45,348 bases of DNA, taken from Candidatus Poribacteria bacterium (GTDB taxonomy: Bacteria > Poribacteria > WGA-4E > WGA-3G). Under the pieces are notes generated by a model. The model had not been told where the DNA came from. It saw only the letters and a program-made list of their open reading frames with translations, and did no database searches. Location of the stretch: NCBI GenBank assembly GCA_022827225.1, contig JAJDTJ010000059.1, positions 1-45,348 on the forward strand, written 5' to 3'. The stretch's first letter is position 1; every line of letters begins with the position of its first letter. Made by a program: the position numbers and the translations under genes. This document shows positions 25,001 to 32,677 of this stretch, in pieces.

Positions 25001-25073
25001 AAGTGGTGTCTATTTCTATCAATTGCAAGCGGGTAGCGTTTCAAACTTGCGCAAAATGGTTATCTTGAAGTAA
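22020..25073 (+). CDS. Large secreted metallopeptidase-like protein with dockerin repeats and C-terminal sorting domain
   Basis: A 1017-residue exported protein. After a signal-anchor segment (about 12-34) comes a domain with HEKAH (303-307), an HExxH zinc motif, and EDMAES with E362 as a candidate third ligand, so a gluzincin-type protease is likely. The middle (about 400-790) is beta-rich and Ig-like (PPTIEIHTPTPDTTPP linker, followed by ISGYAGSELYL-type strands). Residues about 816-873 are two dockerin type I/EF-hand repeats (DINKDGVVNIIDLV and DINDDGVVNILDLV). The C-terminus, about 927-1017, has PNYPNPFNPETWI and ends FYQLQAGS..KMVILK, the FlgD-like/type A sorting module. AGGAG lies before the ATG. 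Its target is unknown. Confidence 0.75.
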   Translation: MRTQNYLAFQRMTKIFGLAVISVIFFYGIVFQGEAYTYNWEIDETPQGSESVTPVEPVEVNIFGEQVQLPSLTAVHFLVRKYIVFPDLSWDRPHVDKLLKTFESIPQDYYALYQQPALDNVSIWRLSDEHIQDDILIENIDGIRIVTVSKHAFGYANPLMAEIEGVRGRYYSKRLHNAVVRFITDNGNDRGAIRRILKERYSVSLDVPDYAELTRNTTQEHSGRFSEFKNKEVLAIISMLEEFPMGMLKTPGLKYIVRRLDGTPHPIYKEAPAVAWPTEGYIEFMESAFQGQSLEYIHRLILHEKAHFMWEHLFDNQLKQDWIEVGGWYENPDDKDGWSTTKQLEFVSAYAHGINPNEDMAESISYYIVTPDRFRSRSPEKYEFIQSRIMHGTRYISKIREDLTFEVYNLYPDYVYPGKIVRLNVEVMGELEEDKTFVIEIEIHSESDLDTAYGGITRIISEKDTYVDVYFYPVDTNGNRVTSSHILRSDEERLSKYAANGHWIPDQISVWDANQNERHNGISDFGWGLYIDNPLADCEPPEYVPNSLKLSLRKSTDEESESRGGEYQLLIVEWLAREKNDMNYVWASMNDDDPETYSRGLFEYGYKDQINRRDDGLIEVQAELPIPDYQQDGTYEVNYIGMEDVAGNGGDVYFTDPGYRLGENAIIFDEIPPTIEIHTPTPDTTPPVLDLNNITIRAEPTHPEAPNGETNVYVTFKIKDDISGYAGSELYLRDPLGVIHSKWHSISDRDNYRLYFDGDPTVYRTYDKTILLPVSSVPGTWGLAEMKITDKAGNALHADFTEIVRFEVDDGSYIAKSDINKDGVVNIIDLVLVANILSNVDTLPDGIDADINDDGVVNILDLVEVASNIGENVPASPDANLIAVEHIERWIAEARKLDDGSYAFKRGIRVLEKLLLTMRPETTVLLPNYPNPFNPETWIPYQLANAGQVQITIYDTKGAIVRTLDLGHQAAGYYTHRNRAAYWDGRNGLGENVASGVYFYQLQAGSVSNLRKMVILK

Positions 25074-25106
25074 AGTTTAAAGTGGAAATCATAGCACAAA
25101 ATTAGG

Positions 25107-25112
25107 TATAAT
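25107..25112 (+). promoter_or_regulatory. -10 box of the desaturase gene
   Basis: A perfect TATAAT lies 27 nt before the TTG start. No clear -35 hexamer is seen at the standard distance. Confidence 0.4.
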
Positions 25113-25139
25113 ACCTTTGCACATAATAAGGAGAAATAA

Positions 25140-26324
25140 TTGTCAAAAGAACCATGTTTATCAAATCCGGCCGATGCGTCGGATATTATTCACCCGCGTG
25201 TGCTGCCTTTCATAGGCATGCACCTTGCATGTCTCGCTATTTTTTGGGTGGATGTTCAACCTATCGACTGGATTCTATGTGGCGTATTGTACGTTATCCG
25301 CATGTTTGGAATCACGGCGGGTTTTCATCGTTACTTTTCGCACCGTTCATTCAAAACAAGTCGTGGATTCCAATTCTTTTTAGCATTTTTGGGACAGAGT
25401 TCGGCACAACGCGGTGTACTCTGGTGGGCATCGAAACACCGCCATCATCATAAGTATTCTGACACAGAACAAGATGTGCACTCGCCAGTTCAACATGGAT
25501 TCTGGTATTCCCATGTACTATGGATCTTCTCCAAACAGGCCCGGAAAGCAGATTACAGTGTAATTAAGGATTTTCGGAAATACCCAGAACTCGTCTGGTT
25601 AGATAAATGGGAAAGACTGCCGCCACTCGTATTAGGTGTCTCGGTTTGGGCGATTTTCGGTTGGTCGGGATTGGTCGTAGGCTTCTTCGTGAGTACGATG
25701 TTCCTTTTTCACGGCACATTTACAATTAATTCGCTTTCACACGTGTTCGGCAAACAACCGTATGACACCGGTGATAGTTCTCGAAATAATCTGTTCTTGG
25801 CGATCATTACGTTAGGGGAAGGGTGGCATAACAACCATCACCACTTTCCGAGTGCTACACCGCAAGGGTTTCATTGGTGGCAAATTGATGTTACATACTA
25901 TATTTTGAAACTCTTGTCCAGTTTTAGGCTGGTTTGGGAGCTCCGCTTACCACCAGCACATGTGATTGAAGGGGTCCCTAAATTATCCATCGCTGCGATA
26001 GAAAAAGCAGCGCAGCAGCTCGCCTCCAGTTTTTCGGTTGAACATATCGGTAAAACTGTTTTGCGGACATGGCAGCATACACCCAAATTAGCCGAACTCC
26101 GAAACCGGACCCGCATCGGTCAGTCAGCGGTTGAAAATTTTCTCAAAGAGATGAAAATCCTTGAACTGCCTTCAATCGAGAACATGAAACAGCGGGCACG
26201 AAAAATGTTTATCCATATCCCGTCGTTAAATCCGATTGTTGAACGCGCAAATCAGATTATTGTTCACGCAGTTTCAGTGTGGATACTCCAAAACGAGAAG
26301 GCGGTAGCAGCAGTTGGGGTGTAA
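25140..26324 (+). CDS. Acyl-CoA/fatty-acid desaturase
   Basis: A 394-residue membrane-bound di-iron desaturase of the stearoyl-CoA delta-9 type, which introduces a double bond into acyl chains for membrane fluidity. The three histidine boxes are present: HRYFSH (63-68), HRHHH (100-104) and HNNHHH (about 232-237); hydrophobic segments flank them. The start is TTG at 25140, chosen because AAGGAG is 6 nt upstream. The catalytic part ends near residue 285; the last about 110 residues are an added, basic, helical extension (FSVEHIGKTVLRTWQHTPKL and beyond) with no recognised domain. A copy of a hairpin repeat starts 13 nt past the stop. Confidence 0.92.
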   Translation: MSKEPCLSNPADASDIIHPRVLPFIGMHLACLAIFWVDVQPIDWILCGVLYVIRMFGITAGFHRYFSHRSFKTSRGFQFFLAFLGQSSAQRGVLWWASKHRHHHKYSDTEQDVHSPVQHGFWYSHVLWIFSKQARKADYSVIKDFRKYPELVWLDKWERLPPLVLGVSVWAIFGWSGLVVGFFVSTMFLFHGTFTINSLSHVFGKQPYDTGDSSRNNLFLAIITLGEGWHNNHHHFPSATPQGFHWWQIDVTYYILKLLSSFRLVWELRLPPAHVIEGVPKLSIAAIEKAAQQLASSFSVEHIGKTVLRTWQHTPKLAELRNRTRIGQSAVENFLKEMKILELPSIENMKQRARKMFIHIPSLNPIVERANQIIVHAVSVWILQNEKAVAAVGV

Positions 26325-26337
26325 GTGCCGTGTCGGA

Positions 26338-26412
26338 TTCAACCCCCGGTAGGTGCTGGTTTCCTAACCGCACCGATGCTAAGTGTATAAGTAATTACAG
26401 GATCCACTATAA
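26338..26412 (+). repeat. Hairpin repeat, truncated member of the 43683-43787 family
   Basis: The core TTCAACCCCCGGTAGGT with GGTGCTGGTT-TCCT-AACCGCACC matches the core of the element at 43683-43787. The right arm AGTGTATAAGTAATTAC..ACTATAA (26382-26412) also aligns with that element's right arm. The left arm is missing, because the desaturase stop lies just before it. The repeat probably formed by a partial insertion or later loss. Confidence 0.6.
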
Positions 26413-26570
26413 TAACCTGCCCTATTCCGTGCAATCGGTTATAGCGTCTGCCCCTTTAGGTGCAGTCTTTTTAGAGCGTTTTACGAAGAATTCTATGAGT
26501 GCCGTGGTAGTAGGTTGGCACGGAATTTGCTTATCTTATATTGCTAACGTCAGTCGAAAGGAGTTGTCCA

Positions 26571-27497
26571 GTGGAAACGAAAGAAAAATATCGGGTTGCG
26601 CCCCCCGGGTTTACACCGGAGCAGTGGCAAACGTTTAACGAAGACGGTATCATATTCATTGAGGATGCGATTTCCGATGAAGATGTTCAGACCTATATTG
26701 ATACCATAGACCGTGTCGCATCAGCCAATCCGAAATATAAACCTGGCGGCTACCTCGGTATGCAGAATATCGTCGAACGCGATCCGGTGTTCGCGGGTCT
26801 TATTGATCATGAACGCCATGTCGGCTACGCGTACGACTTGTTCGGGGAGCTCCTGAAACTCCATATAAGTCAGTTTTTCCTGCGTCCACCCGGAGGCAAG
26901 CAGTACAATCAGTGGCATCCGGACGGAGCGCGTGCCCTCCCTTACGGTGTGTTTTCACCCAAACTGCCGTTGCAAATCAAGATCGGATATTGGCTGACCG
27001 ATCTACCGAGAGAGAAGATGGGGAACCTCGTCGTCTTACCGGGAAGCCATCGTGAGCAGTATATGGACGGTTACGATACACATGAGAGTGTACCAGGTGA
27101 AATGATCGTCTGCCCACGTAAAGGTACGATGACAGTGATGCATTCGAGTATCTGGCATCGCGTGGAACCCAACGAGAGTGATGTGGTGCGCTATAATATT
27201 TTTGTTGCCTATTGCCCGTCGTGGCTCACGCCTGCCGATCGTTTTCATTCCTCACCAGAATGGTTAGAGACCCTTAACCGCGAACAGCGTATCATCATGC
27301 GGAGCTATCGTAACGCATATCACAACGCCAAACCGCCAGCGTCCGAGTTTCCGCTCTTCCTCGAACGCGATACGCAGACTGAAGCAGACGAAGATGCCTA
27401 TCTCGAACATGTCCAATTGCATCGTCGTAAACGTATGACAATGCCTGAAAAGCTTGATCTTTTGGTCGAAAAAAATCAAGGACAAGCCGTTATTTAG
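26571..27497 (+). CDS. Phytanoyl-CoA dioxygenase (PhyH)-like oxygenase
   Basis: A 308-residue Fe(II)/2-oxoglutarate-dependent oxygenase of the PhyH family. The iron ligands are H116 and D118 in HPDGAR and H196 in SSIWHRVEP; R207 in VRYNIF is the likely 2-oxoglutarate-binding arginine. The GTG start at 26571 is preferred over a TTG 10 codons earlier because AAAGGAG lies 7 nt ahead of it. Members of this family hydroxylate many small molecules; the substrate here is unknown. It is followed after about 90 nt by the ABC permease gene and may or may not share its transcript. The 246-bp gap before it holds a hairpin repeat. Confidence 0.87.
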   Translation: METKEKYRVAPPGFTPEQWQTFNEDGIIFIEDAISDEDVQTYIDTIDRVASANPKYKPGGYLGMQNIVERDPVFAGLIDHERHVGYAYDLFGELLKLHISQFFLRPPGGKQYNQWHPDGARALPYGVFSPKLPLQIKIGYWLTDLPREKMGNLVVLPGSHREQYMDGYDTHESVPGEMIVCPRKGTMTVMHSSIWHRVEPNESDVVRYNIFVAYCPSWLTPADRFHSSPEWLETLNREQRIIMRSYRNAYHNAKPPASEFPLFLERDTQTEADEDAYLEHVQLHRRKRMTMPEKLDLLVEKNQGQAVI

Positions 27498-27583
27498 CTG
27501 ATGGCACCTACTTCCAGCTTGATGCTAATCTTAGCAAATGGATACCTGACGAGCCGTGAACCTCGCCCGTTGAGAACTGAAAA

Positions 27584-28720
27584 ATGAAAACCTTATTCCT
27601 TAAAGACATGCGTTATCGCCGCGCGCGGGTTGTGCTGACAGCACTCGGCATCACCGTGCTGATTTCATTGATACTGCTATTAGGCGGTATTATGAACGGT
27701 ATGCGCATCCAAGCGCGGCAATATGTTGAATCAACTGGCGCCGATGTCTGGATTTCTGCTGAAGGCTCCGGCGGGGCATTCATCGGATTTTCTATGGTCG
27801 TTGAAGAATATATGGCGTTTCTGAATGCAGCACAAGGGTTAACACCTGATTCTGCAGCTCCATTGGTTTTTGCACAAGCGCGTCCGACCGTCCGTGGAAA
27901 ATCCACCAAAGCAATCGTCGTCGGATATAAGTTGGGAAAACTCGGCGGACCTAAGGATGTTATTGCAGGTGAAGGACGAATGTTTACCGCAAGTAATTTT
28001 GAGGACTATAGACCTGAAGACCCCGTCCCGTACGAGGTCGTCATTGATGAAAAAATGGGGTTGGAAATCGGGGAACAGATTACCTTGGGGAATGAGAAGG
28101 TACGGGTCGTTGGAAAGGCAAGAAGCCGGATGTTTGTCTTGGATACGCCGCTCTTATTCATGGATGTCCGCATCGCTCAGAAAATTCTATTCGGCAACAC
28201 GCCACACGTTAATATGATGATCGCAAAAACGAGTGTGAACCAACAGCCCGTCCAGGTCGCTACCGGTTTAGATAGTTTAGAAACAATTGAAGCACGGACC
28301 TTAAAACAGACGCTTGACGACATCATCGCCTATTATGTTGACGAGCCGATGAAGGCGGTACAATTCTTACGCGTAATGCTCTGGTTGGCAGCAGGCATCC
28401 TCGTCGGGATGATTACGTATGTAACGATGCTTGAGAAGACACAGGAAATCGGCGTGTTAAAAGCCATCGGTGGTTCGGATTACTATGTGATGGGATTGCT
28501 GTTGAAACAGGTTGTCCTGATCTCTGTTGTCGGTGTGGTGCTTGGGCTTATATTGGCTTATGTCTTTGCGGCGGCAGCACCGATCTTTGTTGCGATTAAT
28601 TTTGTTGAATCTATTATCGTTGCGTGTATCAGTTTCATCGTGTGTTGCGGGAGCGGGTACTTGGCAGCACGGAAGGCGATTGAAGTTGATCCAATGATCG
28701 CTTTCCGGGGAGAGATATAA
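27584..28720 (+). CDS. FtsX/MacB-type ABC permease
   Basis: A 378-residue permease with a DevC/MacB layout: one N-terminal transmembrane helix (about 16-38), a large periplasmic domain (about 40-265, MacB_PCD-like), then three helices in an FtsX domain (about 265-375, LRVMLWLAAGILVG and later segments). MLEKTQEIGVLKAIG is the hallmark cytoplasmic motif of this class. It forms the membrane part of an efflux or lipoprotein-release type transporter with the next gene, whose ATG follows its TAA immediately. A periplasmic adaptor (DevB/MacA) is not found in the window. Confidence 0.88.
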   Translation: MKTLFLKDMRYRRARVVLTALGITVLISLILLLGGIMNGMRIQARQYVESTGADVWISAEGSGGAFIGFSMVVEEYMAFLNAAQGLTPDSAAPLVFAQARPTVRGKSTKAIVVGYKLGKLGGPKDVIAGEGRMFTASNFEDYRPEDPVPYEVVIDEKMGLEIGEQITLGNEKVRVVGKARSRMFVLDTPLLFMDVRIAQKILFGNTPHVNMMIAKTSVNQQPVQVATGLDSLETIEARTLKQTLDDIIAYYVDEPMKAVQFLRVMLWLAAGILVGMITYVTMLEKTQEIGVLKAIGGSDYYVMGLLLKQVVLISVVGVVLGLILAYVFAAAAPIFVAINFVESIIVACISFIVCCGSGYLAARKAIEVDPMIAFRGEI

Positions 28721-29395
28721 ATGGCAGCAGTCGTAGAGGGAATCGGTTTAACGAAGCGATTTGGGACAGGCGATGCAACCGTCGTTGCTGTTGACGCTGT
28801 GAATATCCGAATCGAAGAGAGCGAACTCGTGATGATTATGGGCGACAGTGGTTGTGGGAAAACGACACTGATTAGCCTGCTCGGTTGTATATTAACACCG
28901 GATGCTGGGGAACTCCGAATTGACGATGCACCGATTGATTTGGCGAATGAAGATTTCAGCGTCGTTCGTCACGAAAAAATTGGGTTTGTTTTTCAGTTGT
29001 TTCACCTATTACCTTACCTCACTGCGCTTGAAAACGTGATCGTGGCTATGGATATAGCAGGTGTAAAGAGCGTTGAAGCGGAAAACCGTGCAACCGACCT
29101 TCTTGCCCAAGTCGGTTTAAGCGACCGGCTCCATCACCGTCCAGCGCAGTTGTCCGGCGGCGAAAAACAGCGGGTCTCTTTTGCGCGTGCCCTTGCCAAT
29201 CGTCCTAAGATCATTTTTGCCGATGAACCGACTGCTAACCTTGATAGTCGTCAGAGCGATAATTTAATGAACTTGATTCAAGAACTCCGTGAGGAACATC
29301 AAACCACTATCGCCATTGTAACACACCATGAAGGATTAAAAGCGAATGCTGATCGTGTCATCCAGATGAAAGATGGGAGAATTGTCAGTGCATGA
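28721..29395 (+). CDS. LolD/MacB-type ABC ATPase
   Basis: A 224-residue ATP-binding subunit with Walker A GDSGCGKTT (about 43-51), Q-loop FQLFHLLPYLTALENV, signature LSGGEKQRV and Walker B IIFADEPTANLD, and the H-loop histidine in VTHHEG. It is closest to LolD/MacB/DevA ATPases that work with FtsX-type permeases. It starts directly after the permease stop with GGGGAG ahead of its ATG, and its TGA overlaps the ATG of the barrel gene, so the three genes are translationally coupled. Confidence 0.92.
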   Translation: MAAVVEGIGLTKRFGTGDATVVAVDAVNIRIEESELVMIMGDSGCGKTTLISLLGCILTPDAGELRIDDAPIDLANEDFSVVRHEKIGFVFQLFHLLPYLTALENVIVAMDIAGVKSVEAENRATDLLAQVGLSDRLHHRPAQLSGGEKQRVSFARALANRPKIIFADEPTANLDSRQSDNLMNLIQELREEHQTTIAIVTHHEGLKANADRVIQMKDGRIVSA

Positions 29396-30867
29396 ACAAT
29401 ATCAACATTTTTGCGGACTGTAGGAACGGGATTTTTGCTGTAACAATTAGCAGTCTAATTTTGCTCCTAATTTTCCCGACACTTACTGCTGCTGAAGGCC
29501 AAACTTTAAGCGTAATGGAACAACCGAATTTCCTGACAAGTGGGTTGTACGGTGGGGGTTTAACCTTCATTGGTACATCTCCTTACATTCAGCTGCAAGT
29601 ACAGCCGGATATCCCGCTCGGAAAAGTCAATATCGGATTAGATTTAGTTTTCCTCTACAACCCTTACGCAACGGATGCCGACTCTCAATTTCTCGCCGAA
29701 GACGGTGAAGCGTGGGATAGTCCGAGTACGTGGTTAAGACTTATCCGCTACGTGAGTTACGGGCAGCCGTATGATCCTTTCTATTTTCGTTTTGGAGAGT
29801 TGGATTATCTGACGATCGGGCACGGATCGATTATGTCGGGTTATTCTAACTATGACCGGCGTGGCTTAAGTCTAAATTTTAGGAGATCCGACAATCGGAC
29901 TGGGGTCGAAACCGTGTTTAATGATTTCGGTAATCCTGCCATTTTCGGTGGACGCGTATTTCATCGGCCGTTTCTGCGTCCAGAACCGAAAAATAACAAT
30001 TTCTTCACACGATTTGAACTCGGCGCCACTTACCTCACCGACATCAACCCGGATTTGCAAGAAATGGGCGAAGATCCGTTGACTGCCTTGGGTGTGGACG
30101 TGGGGTTCCCGATTATTGAGAGAAGCACGTTTCGGCTTGACTTATACAATGATATTACCGTGCTTCATACTTTAGTAGATCCTGACGAAGTTATACCTGA
30201 AGAACACTTGGAACTTGAACCGGTTAAACAGAAATCTGTGACGCGGTTAGAGAGCGAACCCATTGGCGGAAATACCGCCACAGAGGACCCAACAGGGTTT
30301 GTATGGGGCAACGCCGTCGGGATTGGTCTTGCGCTGCCAAAAGCGAATTTCAAAGTTGAGTACCGTATCTTAGGAGATGGATATATTCCTTCTGTATTTG
30401 ATTATACGTATGAATCCGCGAAGTTACTATCGCCGGAATCGGATATGCCCGAATTTTTAGGACTTGAAACAAGCGTAGAAGAGAGACGCGGTTTTTATAC
30501 ACAGATCTTTTTACGTCCGACACCCAAACTACAATTCTTAGGCACGCTTGAGGACTATAATATTAGCAATCCCAAACTCTATATAGCGGTTGCCGGAATC
30601 GACTTAATTCCACGTTTCGGGTTTCGGTTGCTCTATACGAAACGCGATATTGGCGAGGCGGAGGATGCTAATTTCTTTGTGGATCTGTTCAATTTAAATG
30701 AAAAGTCGGCATTCGTCATGGAAGGTAGTTATGAAATTTTCCCACCAGTTGTAACAATTGTCACCCGTGAGTACCGATTCCGCCGTGTAGCAACAGCCGA
30801 AGGCATCAACCGGTTTGAACCGATTCGTAAAACCTCATTTATGGTAGGTGTGCGTACAGATTTTTAA
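29392..30867 (+). CDS. Outer membrane beta-barrel protein coupled to the ABC exporter
   Basis: A 491-residue secreted protein. Residues 1-34 form a signal peptide ending LTAAEG. The rest is alternating-hydrophobic beta strands with short turns (IQLQVQPDIPLGKVNIGLDLVFLY, YFRFGELDYL, VEYRILGDGYI, GFRLLYTKRDIGE) and the chain ends VGVRTDF, with a C-terminal phenylalanine as in outer-membrane barrels. It is not a TolC homologue by sequence. Its ATG overlaps the ATPase stop (ATGA), so it belongs functionally with the ABC permease and ATPase; it may provide an outer-membrane acceptor or channel. The exact family is not recognised. Confidence 0.72.
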   Translation: MNNINIFADCRNGIFAVTISSLILLLIFPTLTAAEGQTLSVMEQPNFLTSGLYGGGLTFIGTSPYIQLQVQPDIPLGKVNIGLDLVFLYNPYATDADSQFLAEDGEAWDSPSTWLRLIRYVSYGQPYDPFYFRFGELDYLTIGHGSIMSGYSNYDRRGLSLNFRRSDNRTGVETVFNDFGNPAIFGGRVFHRPFLRPEPKNNNFFTRFELGATYLTDINPDLQEMGEDPLTALGVDVGFPIIERSTFRLDLYNDITVLHTLVDPDEVIPEEHLELEPVKQKSVTRLESEPIGGNTATEDPTGFVWGNAVGIGLALPKANFKVEYRILGDGYIPSVFDYTYESAKLLSPESDMPEFLGLETSVEERRGFYTQIFLRPTPKLQFLGTLEDYNISNPKLYIAVAGIDLIPRFGFRLLYTKRDIGEAEDANFFVDLFNLNEKSAFVMEGSYEIFPPVVTIVTREYRFRRVATAEGINRFEPIRKTSFMVGVRTDF

Positions 30868-30896
30868 TGCTATCTTTTCTAGCAAAGCGGAAGGTA

Positions 30897-32366
30897 TCAA
30901 TCCATCTCACGGTCTATCTCCTCGGCAACAAGTTTGTCAAGGGCACTATCTCTTACATTAACTGAAATGACCTTGCTTTCTCGATCAAGGAGAAACATTC
31001 TCGGAATCCTACGGACACGATACTGTTGTGTCAATGGCCCCTCATACCGCTTGCCGTCAAAGATCTGTCGCCACGGCAACGGATTTTCGTCAATAAATTC
31101 GCGCAACACCGTCTCATCAACATCAAGACTTATTCCAATAATGTTAAAGCCTCTGTTATGATACTTCTCGTATACAGCTTCAAGTGTCGATATCCTGTCG
31201 GTATACCGCGTTGTCCAGAAGTCAAGCAAAACAACTTTACCACGGTAGTCGGCGAGTGAAATCGGTTTGCCATCCAAATCAACAGCAGATGAGAAATCGG
31301 GCAGGACTTTACCCACCCATGCGAGTGTAGGATCGGCGTTCACCCGATATGCGTGTGCGAGTTCGGAGTTACCTAACTTTTCGTGGAGGTTAGCTAAGCC
31401 GCTCCAAGCGGTTCGGTCATCCGGATTCTGCTTTAACCGATCTTTAAACACCAACTGTAACCTCTGAAAAACGGCTTGAACTTCTTCAGTATTCCCTAAG
31501 GCTTTATGAATTTCAACGAGCATCCTTGTGTTATTCCAATCGTCAGGTGTCAGTTTTAACTGTTCTTCAAAAACCTGTTGAAGCTTGCTGAGCACTGTAG
31601 TCCATCGTTCCCTTAGCGGATGGTCGTCTTCAAGCTTCTGATAAAAATCGTTAGGTCTTGATGTTACGTACGCGTAATCGTAACAAAAACGGTATACCCA
31701 TTGTGATAAAGCAGGCTTCCCATTTTCCTGCAAGTCCCATTGGCCAAAAGGAGATGTCACAGTGGGTCTTTGATGTTTTTGATGCCGCTCAAAGAGTCTT
31801 TCGAGTGCGGTAACGGCTTCTTCGTGGAGATAATCAAAACCAGCTTTTTCAAAAGCCAAATAGCAGACTTCAACGTCATTTGGCAGCAGTACCATCGCCT
31901 TTTCGACAACATCCCAGAAACCGTCACGTGGTAGGTCCCACGGGATTCCCGCGAGTACTATAGCCGCGAATTTGGCAGCTGCCCCATTGTCGGGATTGCT
32001 TTCCAAGACCACTTGGGCATGCGCATACAAATCCTCACGCAACGCCCCAGGAAAACTCCAGATGAACTCGTACCAAACAAGGTTGGGTGGGAGTGCCGTT
32101 TTTCCATTAACAACGCCTGCATCAATTTTTGCCTTGAGATAGACAGCTAGTGCCGCCTGAAACTCAGGCACGCTCGCCCAGTAAGTTTGCAACTTGCCCC
32201 TGTCATTGTGGTGCAGATCCGAAAACACATCCCAGACATCTCCGGTATTGCCTTTCATCATTTTATTTTCGGATTCTTGCGGTTCGCAAAACGATTTGTT
32301 CAAAAGAACCGGACAGAAGCAGAACACAATACCTAAAAGGATTATGTATACGCAATTGGATTTCAC
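30897..32366 (-). CDS. TlpA-like redoxin with TPR region, active-site cysteines lost
   Basis: A 489-residue exported protein. The signal peptide is at about 1-27 (IILLGIVFCFCPVLL). The region about 70-340 is helical with TPR-like repeats (LKLTPDDWNNTRMLVEIHKALGN and LKQNPDDRTAWSGLANLHEKLGN are two clear units). The last about 145 residues form an AhpC/TlpA-type thioredoxin fold (AVDLDGKPISLADYRGKVVLLDFW, GISLDVDE, RRIPRMFLLD). Where the family has W-x-x-W-C-x-x-C, this protein has W384-T-T-R-Y-T-D-R391, so both redox cysteines are replaced. It probably acts as a binding or scaffold protein. The GTG start overlaps the Rieske stop. Confidence 0.8.
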   Translation of the reverse strand: MKSNCVYIILLGIVFCFCPVLLNKSFCEPQESENKMMKGNTGDVWDVFSDLHHNDRGKLQTYWASVPEFQAALAVYLKAKIDAGVVNGKTALPPNLVWYEFIWSFPGALREDLYAHAQVVLESNPDNGAAAKFAAIVLAGIPWDLPRDGFWDVVEKAMVLLPNDVEVCYLAFEKAGFDYLHEEAVTALERLFERHQKHQRPTVTSPFGQWDLQENGKPALSQWVYRFCYDYAYVTSRPNDFYQKLEDDHPLRERWTTVLSKLQQVFEEQLKLTPDDWNNTRMLVEIHKALGNTEEVQAVFQRLQLVFKDRLKQNPDDRTAWSGLANLHEKLGNSELAHAYRVNADPTLAWVGKVLPDFSSAVDLDGKPISLADYRGKVVLLDFWTTRYTDRISTLEAVYEKYHNRGFNIIGISLDVDETVLREFIDENPLPWRQIFDGKRYEGPLTQQYRVRRIPRMFLLDRESKVISVNVRDSALDKLVAEEIDREMD

Positions 32367-32674
32367 TATTTTACCTCGATTTTGATCTCCTCGCCCTCAA
32401 CAATCAACGGATAGGTCCTGATCCGGAGGCGTGGATCGGTTTGGCATTCACCTGTTTTTGTGTCGTAGGCGTAACCGTGGACTGGACATACCGCGATGCC
32501 GTTCCGGATCCTGCCTCTGCCGAGTGAACCCAAAGCGTGTGGACAGGTGTTGTCTACAGCAGAGAATGTGCCGTTTTCGTTGAAGATAGCGATGCGCCTT
32601 CCGTTGACAGTGAATGCTTTTCCGCGACCTTCTCGTATCGCTGACGTTTTCGTGACGGTTGTGTAATCTGACAT
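32366..32674 (-). CDS. Rieske-type [2Fe-2S] ferredoxin
   Basis: A 102-residue soluble Rieske protein with both cluster motifs, CPHALG (C44, H46) and CPVHGY (C63, H66). It is of the small ferredoxin type (NirD/BphF-like) that passes electrons to oxygenases or reductases. AGGAG is 6 nt before the ATG at 32674, and the stop shares a base with the GTG start of the following TlpA-like gene. It stands 3 nt after the end of the permease gene, in an operon with it. No oxygenase partner lies adjacent. Confidence 0.92.
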   Translation of the reverse strand: MSDYTTVTKTSAIREGRGKAFTVNGRRIAIFNENGTFSAVDNTCPHALGSLGRGRIRNGIAVCPVHGYAYDTKTGECQTDPRLRIRTYPLIVEGEEIKIEVK

Positions 32675-32677
32675 TTT

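Noticed and set aside
32150..32527. Plus-strand ORF of 125 codons over the TlpA and Rieske genes
   Set aside because: It is antisense to two genes with clear domain motifs and has no supporting signal.
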